Under the pieces are notes generated by a model, which did no database searches, was not told where the DNA came from, and saw only the letters and a program-made list of their open reading frames with translations. Source: Ilex aquifolium (taxonomy: Eukaryota; Streptophyta; Magnoliopsida; Aquifoliales; Aquifoliaceae). Taken from it: DNA of 64,000 nucleotides. Positions 1 to 10,230 of this stretch are shown one piece after another. The position numbers were made by a program, and so were the translations under genes. The number at the start of each line of letters is the position of its first letter. Position 1 is the stretch's first letter. The stretch spans positions 40,466,409 to 40,530,408 of the forward strand of contig OX637397.1 of the NCBI GenBank assembly GCA_951799425.1, given 5' to 3'.

Positions 1-1696
1 TGAGTTAGTTCCCATGATGACACTGATTTTTTCTGCTGTGGTGGAAGTGTTTAATTAATTTACCTCATGTCTTGTTTCAAATCAGAATGGTTCTTTCATA
101 GATACAGTTATGCTTCCACAATTGATCCACAATTTGGGTGTTGAACTAGAAAGTTATTTTTTAGTAAACTTTAAGCTTTCTTGTGTCCATCGATAGAAGA
201 TAAAACATTTATGTTTATTTGATCAAGTTTAATACTTAAAAATTCACTAAATACAAAAGACTCCAAAACCGATCAATATATATAATGCGTACAAAAAGAA
301 AATGAAAAAAGAAATTAATCTCTAACAAAACGTGTTCAACATTGTATGTCGTAGTAGTAAGAAAATACGATTAGAGTTGAATTTGATTAAAAAAAGCGAG
401 ATGAATCTAACTCGAATAGAAATTGTCAATAAAATTTAGAGTAAAACACCATATAAAATGTGTACATAAAAGAAATACGATTATTTAAGAATGAGAATAT
501 AGAAGATCGAAAACCTCTTACATAACAAGGCCCTCTGTTGATAGGGAAATTGGGCGCCTATGTTTAAGACAGGAAGCTGCGTCACTGCTTAGATCATTCG
601 CTGTTGGAGTATCATCTCAGCCCTATAAGCAAGGGACTTGACTACGGGAAGAAAAAATTTGGTAATGTACCTCTACTTTTTATTAAATTAATAGGTATTT
701 TTATAAATATTGTGGGTCATTTTACAATAAAAAAATTTATCATTATTTTGTGGATATTTTTACTACTGTTGTGCTTGTTTTTATTATATTTGTGGTAACT
801 ATTTTTATCACTTTCAAAAAAAATTATCATGATTTATCACATATGTAAGTGTTTTACCATATTTGTAGGTGTTTTATCTCATTTATAGATATTTTTACTA
901 CTGTTGTGGTAACTTTTTTTACCTTTTTTATAGATATCATAAGAGTGATAAAAAAAACGATAAATATGATAAAAACATTGATAAATAGAGATATAAGTAC
1001 CGAAAAAAAATTCTTTGTACCGTAGTCAACTCCGCAAGAGACTTGACTACGCTACATCGACACGGTTTCAATAAGCAAGTAACTTAACACGGTTTCAATG
1101 TCAAGTCTTTGGTCAATAAAGCTAAAATTATTGGCGCCATTTTTTCTAGGCAACACTTTCCTAGAACTACCGTTTAAAAAATAAGGAAAATCCTATGCCA
1201 TTTAAATTTGAATCTTAAATAATATCTCAAATGAAAGGAATTATTGAATGAGTGGGGCTTGATTCCGAATCAACAGACCCCACAAAAAACGCTGGAACTA
1301 GAAGCCACAACATGTGCTTTTCTTACTGTATTAAGTCTCCAATAGGAGGTAGAATAATGATACAAGATTACTTTTGGTTTTGTAAATTTCTATATAGTTT
1401 GACGAGTCTATCTAGTTTTATGGAACATTTTCCAACTCAAGTTTCTCTCTCCTTCTAAATTCAAACTAGTGTCTTCACCAACAACTGGACACCCAAAAAG
1501 AGCGATCGTTCAATTTCAACTAGGGATTTCAATTGTCTACTTAACCCAACACCTTGAATTGAAAATCACAAATTCTAAACCCTATACCTTGAATCCTAAA
1601 CCGTAACCCACAATCCTTTTAACTCCTCGGCTGTAGCGCTGAAAAGTACAAACCTCTGTGGTGGATTGTTCAAGTGCTTGGAAGTTTTAAGAGAAA
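1..1696. other. AT-rich 5' spacer upstream of NLR gene 1
   Basis: No gene is recognisable here. The stretch is very AT-rich, with short open frames that look random and have no family resemblance. Two things stand out. Positions about 396-572 are a diverged copy of about 4993-5169 downstream of the first NLR. The 160 bases before 1697 are presumably promoter and 5' UTR of that NLR. The bases just before the start codon (TTTTAAGAGAAA then ATG) closely match those before the second NLR (TTCTTAAGAGAAA then ATG), so the proximal leader is shared between the paralogues. Confidence 0.6.
396..572 (+). repeat. Diverged direct repeat, copy 1 (partner at 4993-5169)
   Basis: This resembles 4993-5169 over about 175 bases: both carry the string TAAAACAC followed by ATATAAAATGT, then ATCGAAAACCTCTTA and TTGATAGG. 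The two copies bracket the first NLR gene, which suggests the NLR duplicated together with flanking DNA. Assessed by eye; the identity has not been computed. Confidence 0.6.
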
Positions 1697-4600
1697 ATGG
1701 CTGATGCTGTGGTTGATTTTCTACTGGAGGACCTACGTCAGATGTTAAGCCGTTGCACTGATTTGATTCTTGAAGACATGGTTCCTATTGAAGTCCTTTA
1801 TGAGGATCTTAAATTCATAAAAGACTTCCTCAGGGATTCCAAGGAGAAGTTCAATGAGAGTGATGAATTGAAGATCTTAGTGACACATATTGGAGAGGTG
1901 ACTTCCAAGGCATTGATTGACCTTGACATGTTTACAATCATTAGCCTCATGTATGAGGATATAAACATCTCTGAGCGATTCCATCACGTCTTTGGTCGTT
2001 CCCAAAAGGTGAGAGATATGATACTTGAGGTTAAGTCTATCAAGAAACAAGTGTTGGAGATTTATGACAAGAAGCTATACAGCATCGCAGTACCACAAGA
2101 AGAGACTATGGCAGGTACGAGATGTCAATTTTACACTTTAGTACAAATACGATACAAACTTGGCAATTACATAATCAATTAACACGGATACAAAATGAGT
2201 TGGGTTAATGGTAGATATGAATAACATGTTAGTAGTGTAACACGGAAAAAAGTTTTTTGTTTATTTTTACTTCTTGATCTAATATGGTATAAATTATATT
2301 AGAATGAAGTAATTTTTTAACATGAATTATGACACGAACATAACTTATAACTGAAATGACACGTTTTGAAATGATATGATACGAAATGATATGACACCGA
2401 CTTTACTGGCACCTGTAATTCTAGGAATTATATCAAGAGTAGAGGAGTTGGAGGATTATGACAAGTTCTACGACCCAGTCGTTCAAGAAGTAAACATGTC
2501 TGCCACAAGTAGCAGATCAACAGTGTCAAGAGCAAGCAAAAGCATTGTAGAGGAAGAGACTCTTGTGGGCTTTGAGGATGAGGCAATGGCGATAATGGAA
2601 AGGCTTACTGGAGTACAGAGGCAACTAGATGTTATCTCAATTGTTGGGATGGCTGGACTCGGTAAGACAACATTAGCTAGAAAATTATACAATGATCCTT
2701 TCATTGTATATCACTTCTATATTCGTGGATGGATTTATGTGTCACAGGTATATAGAAAAAGGGATTTGTTGCTTGGCCTTCTGAGCTCTATTGTCAAGAA
2801 TAAAAATGATTTTTTTGCAATGAGCAATGAAGATACCTTTGGAGAAGAAAACTTGGGGGAAGAATTATACAAACGCTTGAAGGGTATGAGATTTCTAATT
2901 GTCATGGATAATATATGGGATTTGTTGGCCTGGAATGATTTAAGACAATATTTTCCTAATGACAACAATGGAAGTAGAATCTTGCTCACCACTCGGTTAA
3001 AAGAAGTTGCTTTGGACATAAAAGCCAGTAAGCCTCCTCACTGTTTGCGTTTTTTAACTAAAGCTGAAAGTTGGGATCTATTTCAACAAAAGGTATTTTT
3101 GAGAAATAGTTGCCCTCCGGAGTTAAGAAAAAATGGAATGAAAATTGCAAAAAGATGTTGGGGACTACCACTTGCAATTGTTGTTGTAGCTGGATTTCTT
3201 GCAAATAAAGAAAAGACGCCAAAGGTGTGGAATCAATTTGCAAATCTAGTAAGATGGAGTAGTTTCGGTGATCGCAATAAAAAATTCATGGAAATACTAG
3301 AAATGAGCTACTTGAACTTACCTTCTCACTTGAAACCATGCTTTACATATTTTGGAGCATTGCAGATACACTATGAAATCCCTGTATGGAGGTTGATATG
3401 CTTGTGGATTGCCCAAGGATTTATACGGCCAAATGGACTACAAAGTTTAGAGGATATAGCAGAGGGTTACCTGATGGATTTGATTGATAGAAGTTTAATA
3501 ATTCCTGCCAAGAAAAGTTCTGATGGTAAAATCAAAGCATGTCATATCCATGATACATTGCATGATTTGTGCCTGAGAAAAGCACCGGAATTTCAAGAGC
3601 CGATTTACCAGCATGGAGGAGTCATTTCTTGTTCAGGTTCAGGTCCTATCTCGTATAACTACCCGACCTTTCTTTCTCACAATGGCCCTGTTATTCATGG
3701 GAAGTCATCTGTCCCACAAGTTCATTTTTTTTCCTTGGATATATCTGGTTGGAATGCACACCCTAATCTAACTAAGTCACCCATTTATAAACAGCTTAGG
3801 GTGTTTGATATATCGCACATCACTCTGAAATTGTTCCCAGTGGTCATATTGCAATTGGTTCATTTGAGGTACTTGGCACTTCAAATTTACTTTATTGAGA
3901 GCCTACCGCCACTAATATCCAACCTCTGGAACTTAGAAACTCTTATTCTTTGTAAAAGGGGAGGGGGCAAAATAACTATACCTCATATTTATAAGATGCA
4001 AAAATTGAGGCATATACGTATTTCAGCTCCATTGGAATTAGTAGACCCTTGTTGTGATTGGTGGCATTATGTACTTAATGACCTGCAAACCATTTCCACA
4101 TTATGTGTTTCTAGTTTAAGCGAGGATGTCTTAGAAATGATTCCGAATCTTAGAAAACTGGGTCTTTTTATACCTTTATCACAGTTCGAGAATTTTTCTT
4201 TTCCAGTTCTAGCCAATTTAGTTCAGCTTAAGACACTGAAGTTAGTTGATTGGAGGTGGAACTCTTCTCCTTCAAGCATTCCCCAAATGTGCATGTTTCC
4301 CCCCAATCTCCAAAAGCTAACTTTATCAGGTGGCCATGTAGACTGGAAGGAAACGTCAACCCTTGGGTTGTTACCCAACCTTGAGGTTCTCAAATTGGAA
4401 TATAATGCCTTCAAAGGAAAACAGTGGGAGACACTTGATGGTGGGTTTCGTCGACTTAAATTTTTGAAACTTAAAGATATGGATCTTGAGCAATGGATTG
4501 CCTCAAGTAATCACTTTCCCTTCCTCCAACGATTAGTGTTGGATGGTTGTAGGGGTCTCGAGGAGCTTCCGTCTGGCTTGTGTAATACACCTACATTACT

Positions 4601-4712
4601 GATGATTGAGCTATACCGGCTAAGATCCTCTGCTGTGGAATCTGCAAGGAGAATTGAGGAAGAGCGACACAACTTGGGAGATGATGGATTGAAAATCTTG
4701 ATATACAATTAA
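1697..4712 (+). CDS. CC-NB-LRR disease resistance protein, R1-like (NLR gene 1)
   Basis: Two coding exons, 1697-2114 and 2425-4712, give about 901 residues. The intron donor is gcag|gtacga and the acceptor ctag|gaatt; the phase (1) and position match the paralogue at 11531. Residues 1-139 form an Rx-type coiled-coil region without a clear EDVID motif. The NB-ARC then shows the P-loop GMAGLGKTT (about 214), kinase-2 LIVMDNIW (about 298-305), RNBS-B GSRILLTTR, GLPL (about 386) and an MHD-type IHD (about 514). About 350 residues of irregular LRRs follow. NLRs of this class are cytoplasmic immune receptors that bind ADP/ATP and signal cell death when they sense an effector; the ligand here is unknown. 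Length and motif order fit the R1/late-blight homologue class of asterids. Oddity: the second Asp of kinase-2 is Asn (codon 2910-2912), a change expected to affect ATP hydrolysis. No frameshift was seen. The ORF start upstream of 2425 is intronic and was rejected. Confidence 0.93.
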
Positions 4713-5338
4713 GATGAAGATTGAAATGAGAGAGATTGAACTGAATTTGTATATGAATCTCTCTATTAATTGGATGTTGTAGAACTAGCTTATTTCTATT
4801 GGTTCTTTGGTTAAGCTATAGTTATATTAAAGATCACTATAATTATAGCATGCAAGTATAACCTAGCTACATGTGATTTTAAGAAAATTAATAAAGAAAT
4901 AATAAATTGACTTGAGTTGAACTGTGAATATAAGAGATGTATAATTATTGTCTCAAAATAGCTGAATTTACAATGGTCGTGTTCACTAGAAGGTGAGGTG
5001 AAGTTGACTAGAATCGAAACTGTCCATAAAATTGAAAGTAAAACACTATATAAAATGTTTATATCAAGGAAATATAATTATCTAAGAATGAAAAGATAAA
5101 AATCGAAAACCTCTTAGATTAGGCTCTCTATTGATAGGAAAATTGGGCCTACCTCTAAAACAAGAAATAAATGGGCTCATGAAATTTAAAAGGGAAACTT
5201 ATTTGTTATGAAATCCGTTTTTTGTCAATTTTTCCAGACTATCCATTCTCTTTAGAAGTGAAATAAAACTAAAAATTAAAAACTCCTAAATTTTAGGAGA
5301 TTGACTAACATTAAAAACATTTCTCTCATATCTATCTA
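4713..5338. other. 3' flank of NLR gene 1
   Basis: No gene seen. The first 150 bases are the probable 3' UTR; they are repeated beside the NLR relic (6600-6683 continuing at 9711) and show that relic's original layout. The stretch 4993-5169 is the second copy of the repeat at 396-572. The rest is AT-rich spacer ending at the Helitron-like terminus at 5339. Confidence 0.6.
4993..5169 (+). repeat. Diverged direct repeat, copy 2 (partner at 396-572)
   Basis: Second copy of the repeat described at 396-572, with scattered substitutions and small indels. It lies downstream of NLR gene 1 and upstream of the NLR relic, as expected if each NLR unit once carried this sequence in its upstream flank. 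Confidence 0.6.
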
Positions 5339-6190
5339 CTAGTAATAACCCGTGCTTGAAGACACTGCGCAATTCAAAAAAAAAAAAAAAAACATTAATC
5401 GTGGACAAAAAAAAAAATAGTATTGAACATAGATATGCACTAAAATGAAAGTATAAACTACATCTTTAAGACACCGACACTGTAATGAAAAAAAATTGTA
5501 AATTAAAAAATAGAAAAAGAAAGAATTAATTAGTGACATCATTTATACAGATTCATGGCACAACTGTAACTCATACATGAGAAATCAAACAAATACATGA
5601 ATGCAACTATAACCCATTTACATAGAGGCAAATATATCAATGGGTAGAAGGAAAACACATTATTCACACTAATATTAGAATAGCAAACATAAATTTCTTC
5701 AAATCACATAGCAAATATAAATAAGCTATTGGTTACAACAAATCCACGGTGTAGTACTCCATCACTTTCTCTGTCAATCCAATTACCTGTTCAAACGAAA
5801 AGAACCCAACACAAATTCTAGAATTCCATAGAGAACTCACAATATTATGGAGAATCGTAAAAAACAATGCAGTATTAAAAAATACCTCCTAAAGTTTTCC
5901 TTAATTTTGAGATTCTGTGCAAAAAATTGGCAACTTTCACCTTCAATATTCAACATAAAAGTTAGTTCTATCAATGATAAAAGTCTCAGTTTATAATACA
6001 ACACACAATTAACACAAAATTATTTGACGTTGAAAGGGCTCGTCATTTGAAGTCCATCTTATAAATTTGTGTTATATCTATTAAAGGAATCGACCCAAAC
6101 CCAAACATCAAATAAATCATTTTGGTATGAAAAATTTAATGAAGAGCCCTTTCAACGTCCATTACAACTCACGCCTCAGGGTATACTCTA
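5339..6190 (-). mobile_element. Helitron-like non-autonomous element (3' end at 5339; 5' limit uncertain)
   Basis: Read on the - strand, the sequence ends in GCACGGGTTATTACTAG followed by T. That is the plant Helitron 3' terminus pattern: a GC-rich arm, about 10 bases, then CTAG inserted before T. The hairpin arm is imperfect. The other end is not sharp; it must lie before about 6190, where NLR-relic sequence begins. Inside, a 15-base motif around 6029-6045 (CGTTGAAAGGGCTC) recurs inverted at 6147-6161, a subterminal inverted repeat. No RepHel coding was seen. A related tract without the terminus occurs at about 50287-50330 in THO2 intron 10. Confidence 0.45.
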
Positions 6191-6683
6191 GCATATTACT
6201 ATCGTTGCACAAGAGCCTATTGCAGGTAAGGGGTGTCAATTTTACTCTTTAGTACAAATTCGATACAAACTTGAAAATAACATGACCAATTAACATAAAT
6301 ACTAAATGAATTGGGTTAAATTTAGATATGAATAAGATGTTTACCGGTAGTGTAAGAAGAAAAAAATAATTTTTTTTTTTGTTTTTTATTTCTTGATCTA
6401 GTATGGTATAATTTTTGAACATACAATTAACTGAAATGATATGATACGAATATGATATAACAATGACTTTATTGACTCCTCCAATAACAGGAATATTAGC
6501 AGAGGCGCTGAAGGATTATGACATGTTTTTATGAAATCTGCAAGAAAAATTGAGGAAGAGCGACACAACTCCGGAGATGATGGATTGAAAATCTTGATAT
6601 AAAATCAAGATGAAGTTTGAAGCGACAAAGATTGGACTGCATTTGTATATGAATCTCTCTATTAATTGGATGTTGTAGTACCT
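6190..6683 (+). pseudogene. NLR relic (third R1-like copy) with internal deletion
   Basis: This holds the end of NLR exon 1 (about 6190-6232, reading up to attgcag|gtaag), the whole first intron, and the first 40 bases of exon 2 (gcgctgaaggattatgac at about 6506). It then jumps straight to the last 70 bases of exon 2 (aaatctgcaag to aaaatcttgata, 6535-6600) and the 3' flank. The NB-ARC and LRR coding region, about 2.1 kb, is missing. The 3' flank is then interrupted at 6685 by an LTR retrotransposon and resumes at 9711. It cannot encode a receptor. Confidence 0.85.
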
Positions 6684-6684
6684 A

Positions 6685-7091
6685 TGATGTAAATCGCAAT
6701 AGCTCTGATACCAAATTGATGTAGATAGTAATAGCTCTAATACCAAATTGATGTAGGTCGTATTAGGGAAGAATTAGGGATGAAAAGTGAAGAAGAAGTG
6801 GATGAGAAAAGAAGAAGAATGAGATGAGAATAGAGAGAGAATTTGAGAAAGAAACAATAGCAGGATTCAATATCAATAATCAATAATCAAAGTCTAATCT
6901 AAAACAAATACCATATTCCCTATATATATAGGGAGAGCACAAATCCTAAAAGAACTCTAAAAGAAATAAATAATGACAAATAAACCCTCATAAGTTAAAA
7001 GAAATTACTTAAAAGATAAATATTAAAAGAATCTAAGTAACTATCATAATTATTCTATAATATCTATCCAATTCCTACACGATCTCCATCA
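6685..7091 (-). repeat. 3' LTR of the - strand retrotransposon
   Basis: Matches 9305-9710 along its whole length. It contains a perfect palindrome CCCTATATATATAGGG (about 6919-6934) that doubles as the TATA region. At its low-coordinate end are three tandem copies, about 32 bases each, of an LTR-end-plus-primer-site unit (each with a form of CTCTGATACCAAATTGATGTA). Confidence 0.9.
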
Positions 7092-8566
7092 TTCTCCTCC
7101 GATTGAAAAAAACTCTCATCCGGAGAGTCTTCAAAGCAGAAGTACCCTAAGAGAGCAGCATGAAGATGACAGAACGCCTCATCTAGAATGAAAGAATTAT
7201 CAACATCTTTCCATCGATCAGAATAAATGCAAGAATCTCCATCTGTAGCAATGTAAATTTGGTCATGTAGCACATAATCTATTTGGCTTGAAATATGCGA
7301 TGGAAGTGGAAAGATAAGAACTGGAGCTAGTGCTGAGGAAGAAGCAATTCCACCTGTAGAAACACTGGATAACGAAATAGGAGGTTCTGGAGTACCTTGA
7401 TTAAGTAACATGTCCCCCAAATAAAAATCTGGACTAATACTAACATTTAATGAAAAATTAAGCAAATAAGCATTAGATCCAAACTCAAGAATAGCAAAAC
7501 AATTCCCATTAGATTTGAACAAAAGGTATTCCGTGGGACAATACATCAATGACAAATGAGTAATTATAACACCCTAGTGCTGAAAATAAGAAAGTACAGA
7601 CTCAGTTGAATACTTGACAGTAGGCAAAGAAACAAAGTTAACACTCTCAAGTGGGGCAGAATCCAGAACAATGTCAACAATCTCAGGTGGAGAAGAATCC
7701 GAAACAAAATCAACAATCTCATATGAAGAAGAATCCACAACAATGCCATCATGAATCGGAATAGTAAACACAGCATAATCGCCAACAGATTGTAAAATAG
7801 ATAGCTCAATATGCTCAACATTTTGCATAGGAACCAACTGAATTGATTTTTCCTCAAGTTCAATGCTTAGTGATGATTCAACTTTTGGCTCCGATGAGGT
7901 AGGAAACATGATAGGATTAAAAATAATCTCATCACTAGTATCAATGTTTAAACGATTGAAAGTATGTTTTGAAGGATGTAAAGCATGAGGGTCCAATGGG
8001 ACAGAAATATGGCTATCAGTATGCGGGTGTCCGACATTAGGTGAAACTGGAGACTTGTCCTTATTTTCTTCCATTTGCTGACTTGCAAGAATTTTATTCA
8101 AGTAGGAAAGTTGACTTGTTAATTCAGATAATTGGTTTTTCATCCCTCTACATTCTTCACGTAATTGGCCGAGTGAATGTTTAGTATTGGCAACTCCAAT
8201 TTCAAAGATCTCAACCTTTTTTTCTAGGACAGTTTGAACTTTTGAATGGTCATTAATGACATTGAAGATTGATCCAGATTGACCTTGATGATGACTTTGG
8301 GAACCATGACGTTGGTAACTGTTATGTGACCTAAGTGTCCCAGTGTAGTATTCTAGATAATCTTCATAATAAAACTCAGACTTACTATGGAATTTATGAT
8401 GACTCCGAGAAACTCTAGGAGTGGAATAGGTAGAGTGATGAAGTTGTGGAAAACTGTGAACTTGAGACATTTTTAATGTTGGATAAGTATATGAATAGGC
8501 ATCATAATGATCATATGAACTCATGATTGACTTTGAAAGGTGAGAATGACATAAGAATGAGTTCAA
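7064..8566 (-). CDS. Retrotransposon internal ORF with one in-frame TAG (unknown protein)
   Basis: An ATG at 8566 opens a 330-codon frame that stops at TAG (7576-7574). The same frame continues for another 169 codons into the 3' LTR, stopping at 7064. The first part is rich in Tyr, His and Ser (MSSYDHYDAYSY near the start) and then has a probable coiled coil (LREECRGMKNQLSELTSQL region, about residues 130-165). It ends in acidic, Val/Ile/Asp-rich imperfect repeats (EIVDFVSDSSPPEIVDIVLD). I recognise no gag, zinc knuckle or pol motif. It could be a degenerate gag-like structural protein or a captured host sequence. The TAG may be a mutation or a readthrough site; the sequence cannot decide. 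Confidence 0.5.
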
Positions 8567-8689
8567 GAATGCAATTGATAATTACAAGAAGTGAGAAAAC
8601 TTAAATAGAAGAAAATATGTTTTGGACTATTTGCAAATTCTCTAATTTCCCAATGAATAAAAATATTAGTCGCAAAATCTATGGGAGTA

Positions 8690-9128
8690 TGCATACCATA
8701 ATCAAGAAAAAATTCTGAAATTTTTTGTTGATGATTCTGCAATTTCTGAAACTTTTGGGGGAGGACTCTGTAATTTTTGAAACTTCTTGGGCAGTTCTGG
8801 AATATCTGAAGACTTCTTGGGATGTGTTTGTAGTTTTTTTTGGAACTTCTGGGTGATGTTTCTGTAATTTTTTGAATCTACTGGGGATGTTTTTGTAATT
8901 CTGGAACTTCTAGGGAAAGATTCTGTAATTTCTGGAACTTTTGGTGGTGGTTCTACAACTTTTGAAACTTTCTGAGGTTTTTCTGTAATTTTTGGAACTG
9001 CTAGGATGTTGCTGCAATTTTTTGTATCTTTTGGGGTGATACTTCTGTAATTTTCTGGGATTTCTGGGATGTTCTTGCAATTCTAGAACTTCTTGGAGTG
9101 TGTTTGTAATTTTTCTGGGGTGTTTTTG
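8690..9128. repeat. Minisatellite in the retrotransposon leader
   Basis: About twelve imperfect copies of a roughly 33-base unit built around TCTGTAATTTTTGGAACTTC and TGGGGATGTT. It lies between the 5' LTR/primer site and the internal ORF (leader side on the - strand). Copies vary in length and sequence, as expected for an old tandem array. No coding function seen. Confidence 0.75.
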
Positions 9129-9288
9129 TCAAACACAAGAGGTAGCGATCAGCGATGAAATCGATCCTGAGTCAACAATGAACAGTGCGCACGAAACAGT
9201 GCGGGTGAACAGTGATTTCGACGAACAGTTTTTTTTTCCCGATGAACAGTGTTGTTGAGATTTTTGTGATTTGTACGAATCGAAGTTG

Positions 9289-9304
9289 GGCTTTGATACC
9301 AAAT
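9289..9304 (-). promoter_or_regulatory. tRNA-Met primer-binding site of the LTR retrotransposon
   Basis: Directly inside the 5' LTR end (CGATTTACATCA) the - strand reads ATTTGGTATCAAAGCCC. TGGTATCARAGC is the usual complement of the 3' end of initiator tRNA-Met. This sets the element's orientation. Confidence 0.8.
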
Positions 9305-9710
9305 TGATGTAAATCGTAACAGCTCTGATGTCAAATTGATGTAGATAGTAATAACTCTGATACCAAATTGAAGTAGATCGTATTAAGGAAGAATTAGGGA
9401 TGAGAATGAAAGAAGAAGGGGCTGAGAAAAGAAGAAGAAGGGGATGAAAATAGAGAGAGAATTTGAGGAAGAAACAATAGCAGGATTCAATATCAATAAT
9501 CAATAATCAAAGTCTAGTCTAAAACAAATATCATATTCCCTATATATATAGGGAGAGCACAAATCCTAAAAGAACTCTAAAAGAAATAAATAATGACAAA
9601 TAAATCCTCATAAGTTAAAAGAAATTACTTAAAAGATAAATATTAAAAATATTTAAATAACTATCATAATTAATCTATAATATCTATCCAATTCCTACAC
9701 GATCCCATCA
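9305..9710 (-). repeat. 5' LTR of the - strand retrotransposon
   Basis: Partner of 6685-7091. It carries the palindromic TATA region CCCTATATATATAGGG (about 9538-9553), a likely core promoter for - strand transcription, and the same triplicated end-plus-primer-site units at its low-coordinate end (about 9305-9390). Confidence 0.9.
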
Positions 9711-9790
9711 ACCTAGCTTATTTCTATTGACTCTTTGGTTAAACTATTGTTATATTAAAGATCACTCACTTTAATACCATTTTAAGTTTT
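9711..9790 (+). pseudogene. NLR relic 3' flank, continuation after the retrotransposon
   Basis: CTAGCTTATTTCTATTG and TTATATTAAAGATCACT match the 3' flank of NLR gene 1 (about 4787-4840). They join directly to 6683 once the retrotransposon and one ACCTA copy are removed. Confidence 0.8.
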
Positions 9791-10005
9791 TGAATGGAGA
9801 GATGAAATATCTGAAATGAGACAAGATAATGAATACACAGATTTACGTGAGTTCGGCCTGTCAGAACTATCATATCCACAAACACAACACATAGAAGAGT
9901 TGTATCATTCTTATCGATTGTTCAAACCAGTAGAAACACAAGCATCAAGAGACTTGAGAATTTGGAATATCTGTAACCATACATTATTTTTTGAGTACAT
10001 CAAAA

Positions 10006-10230
10006 AATAGAGTTCCCAATTATACTACTAGGTGCCTTCACATGTTACACCAAATTTAACTAATTCTGGCATTGCAGATATATTAGAAATCTGAAACTTT
10101 TGGACTATTATCTAATCATCTAGTAAAAAAAAAAAATTGTTGCCTTTTTTGGTTCGTCTATCTCCGCCTTCCCTTCTAGCATCTTAGCCACCTTCCCCAT
10201 TATTGGCTTTATCTGGATTTATTCACTTCT
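10006..10230 (-). pseudogene. Truncated 3' fragment of a G-type lectin receptor kinase
   Basis: This corresponds to 19490-19710, the 3' flank and last codons of the receptor kinase at 19615-22005. The - strand reads MGKVAKMLEGK then EIDEPKKATIFF, matching the kinase C-terminus MGKVAKMLEGK/EIEEPKKPTIFF. The match fades upstream of this point, so only about the last 30 codons and 100 bases of flank survive. Homology starts abruptly at about 10006. It has no start codon or kinase core and is a dead fragment. Confidence 0.8.

Larger units (their letters stand above)
6685..9710 (-). mobile_element. Non-autonomous LTR retrotransposon inserted in the NLR relic
   Basis: Two LTRs of about 406-407 bases (6685-7091 and 9305-9710) bound 2.2 kb of internal DNA. 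The 5-base target duplication ACCTA lies at 6680-6684 and 9711-9715. The target is the 3' flank of the NLR relic, which reads across the insertion as in NLR gene 1. Transcription is on the - strand: after the 5' LTR comes a tRNA-Met type primer site (TGGTATCAAAGC, about 9300-9289), and before the 3' LTR comes a purine tract (GGAGGAGAA, about 7092-7102). LTR ends are TG...CA. No protease, reverse transcriptase, RNase H or integrase is visible in the internal region, so the element would depend on enzymes from a relative. It is probably fairly young, since the LTRs differ by only scattered substitutions and small indels. Confidence 0.9.

Noticed and set aside
6028-6161. Inverted 15-mer as a stand-alone MITE
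   Set aside because: No terminal target duplication; better explained as subterminal repeats of the Helitron-like element.
9816-10010. 64-codon + strand ORF
   Set aside because: No family resemblance and ends where the receptor-kinase fragment begins; likely chance.
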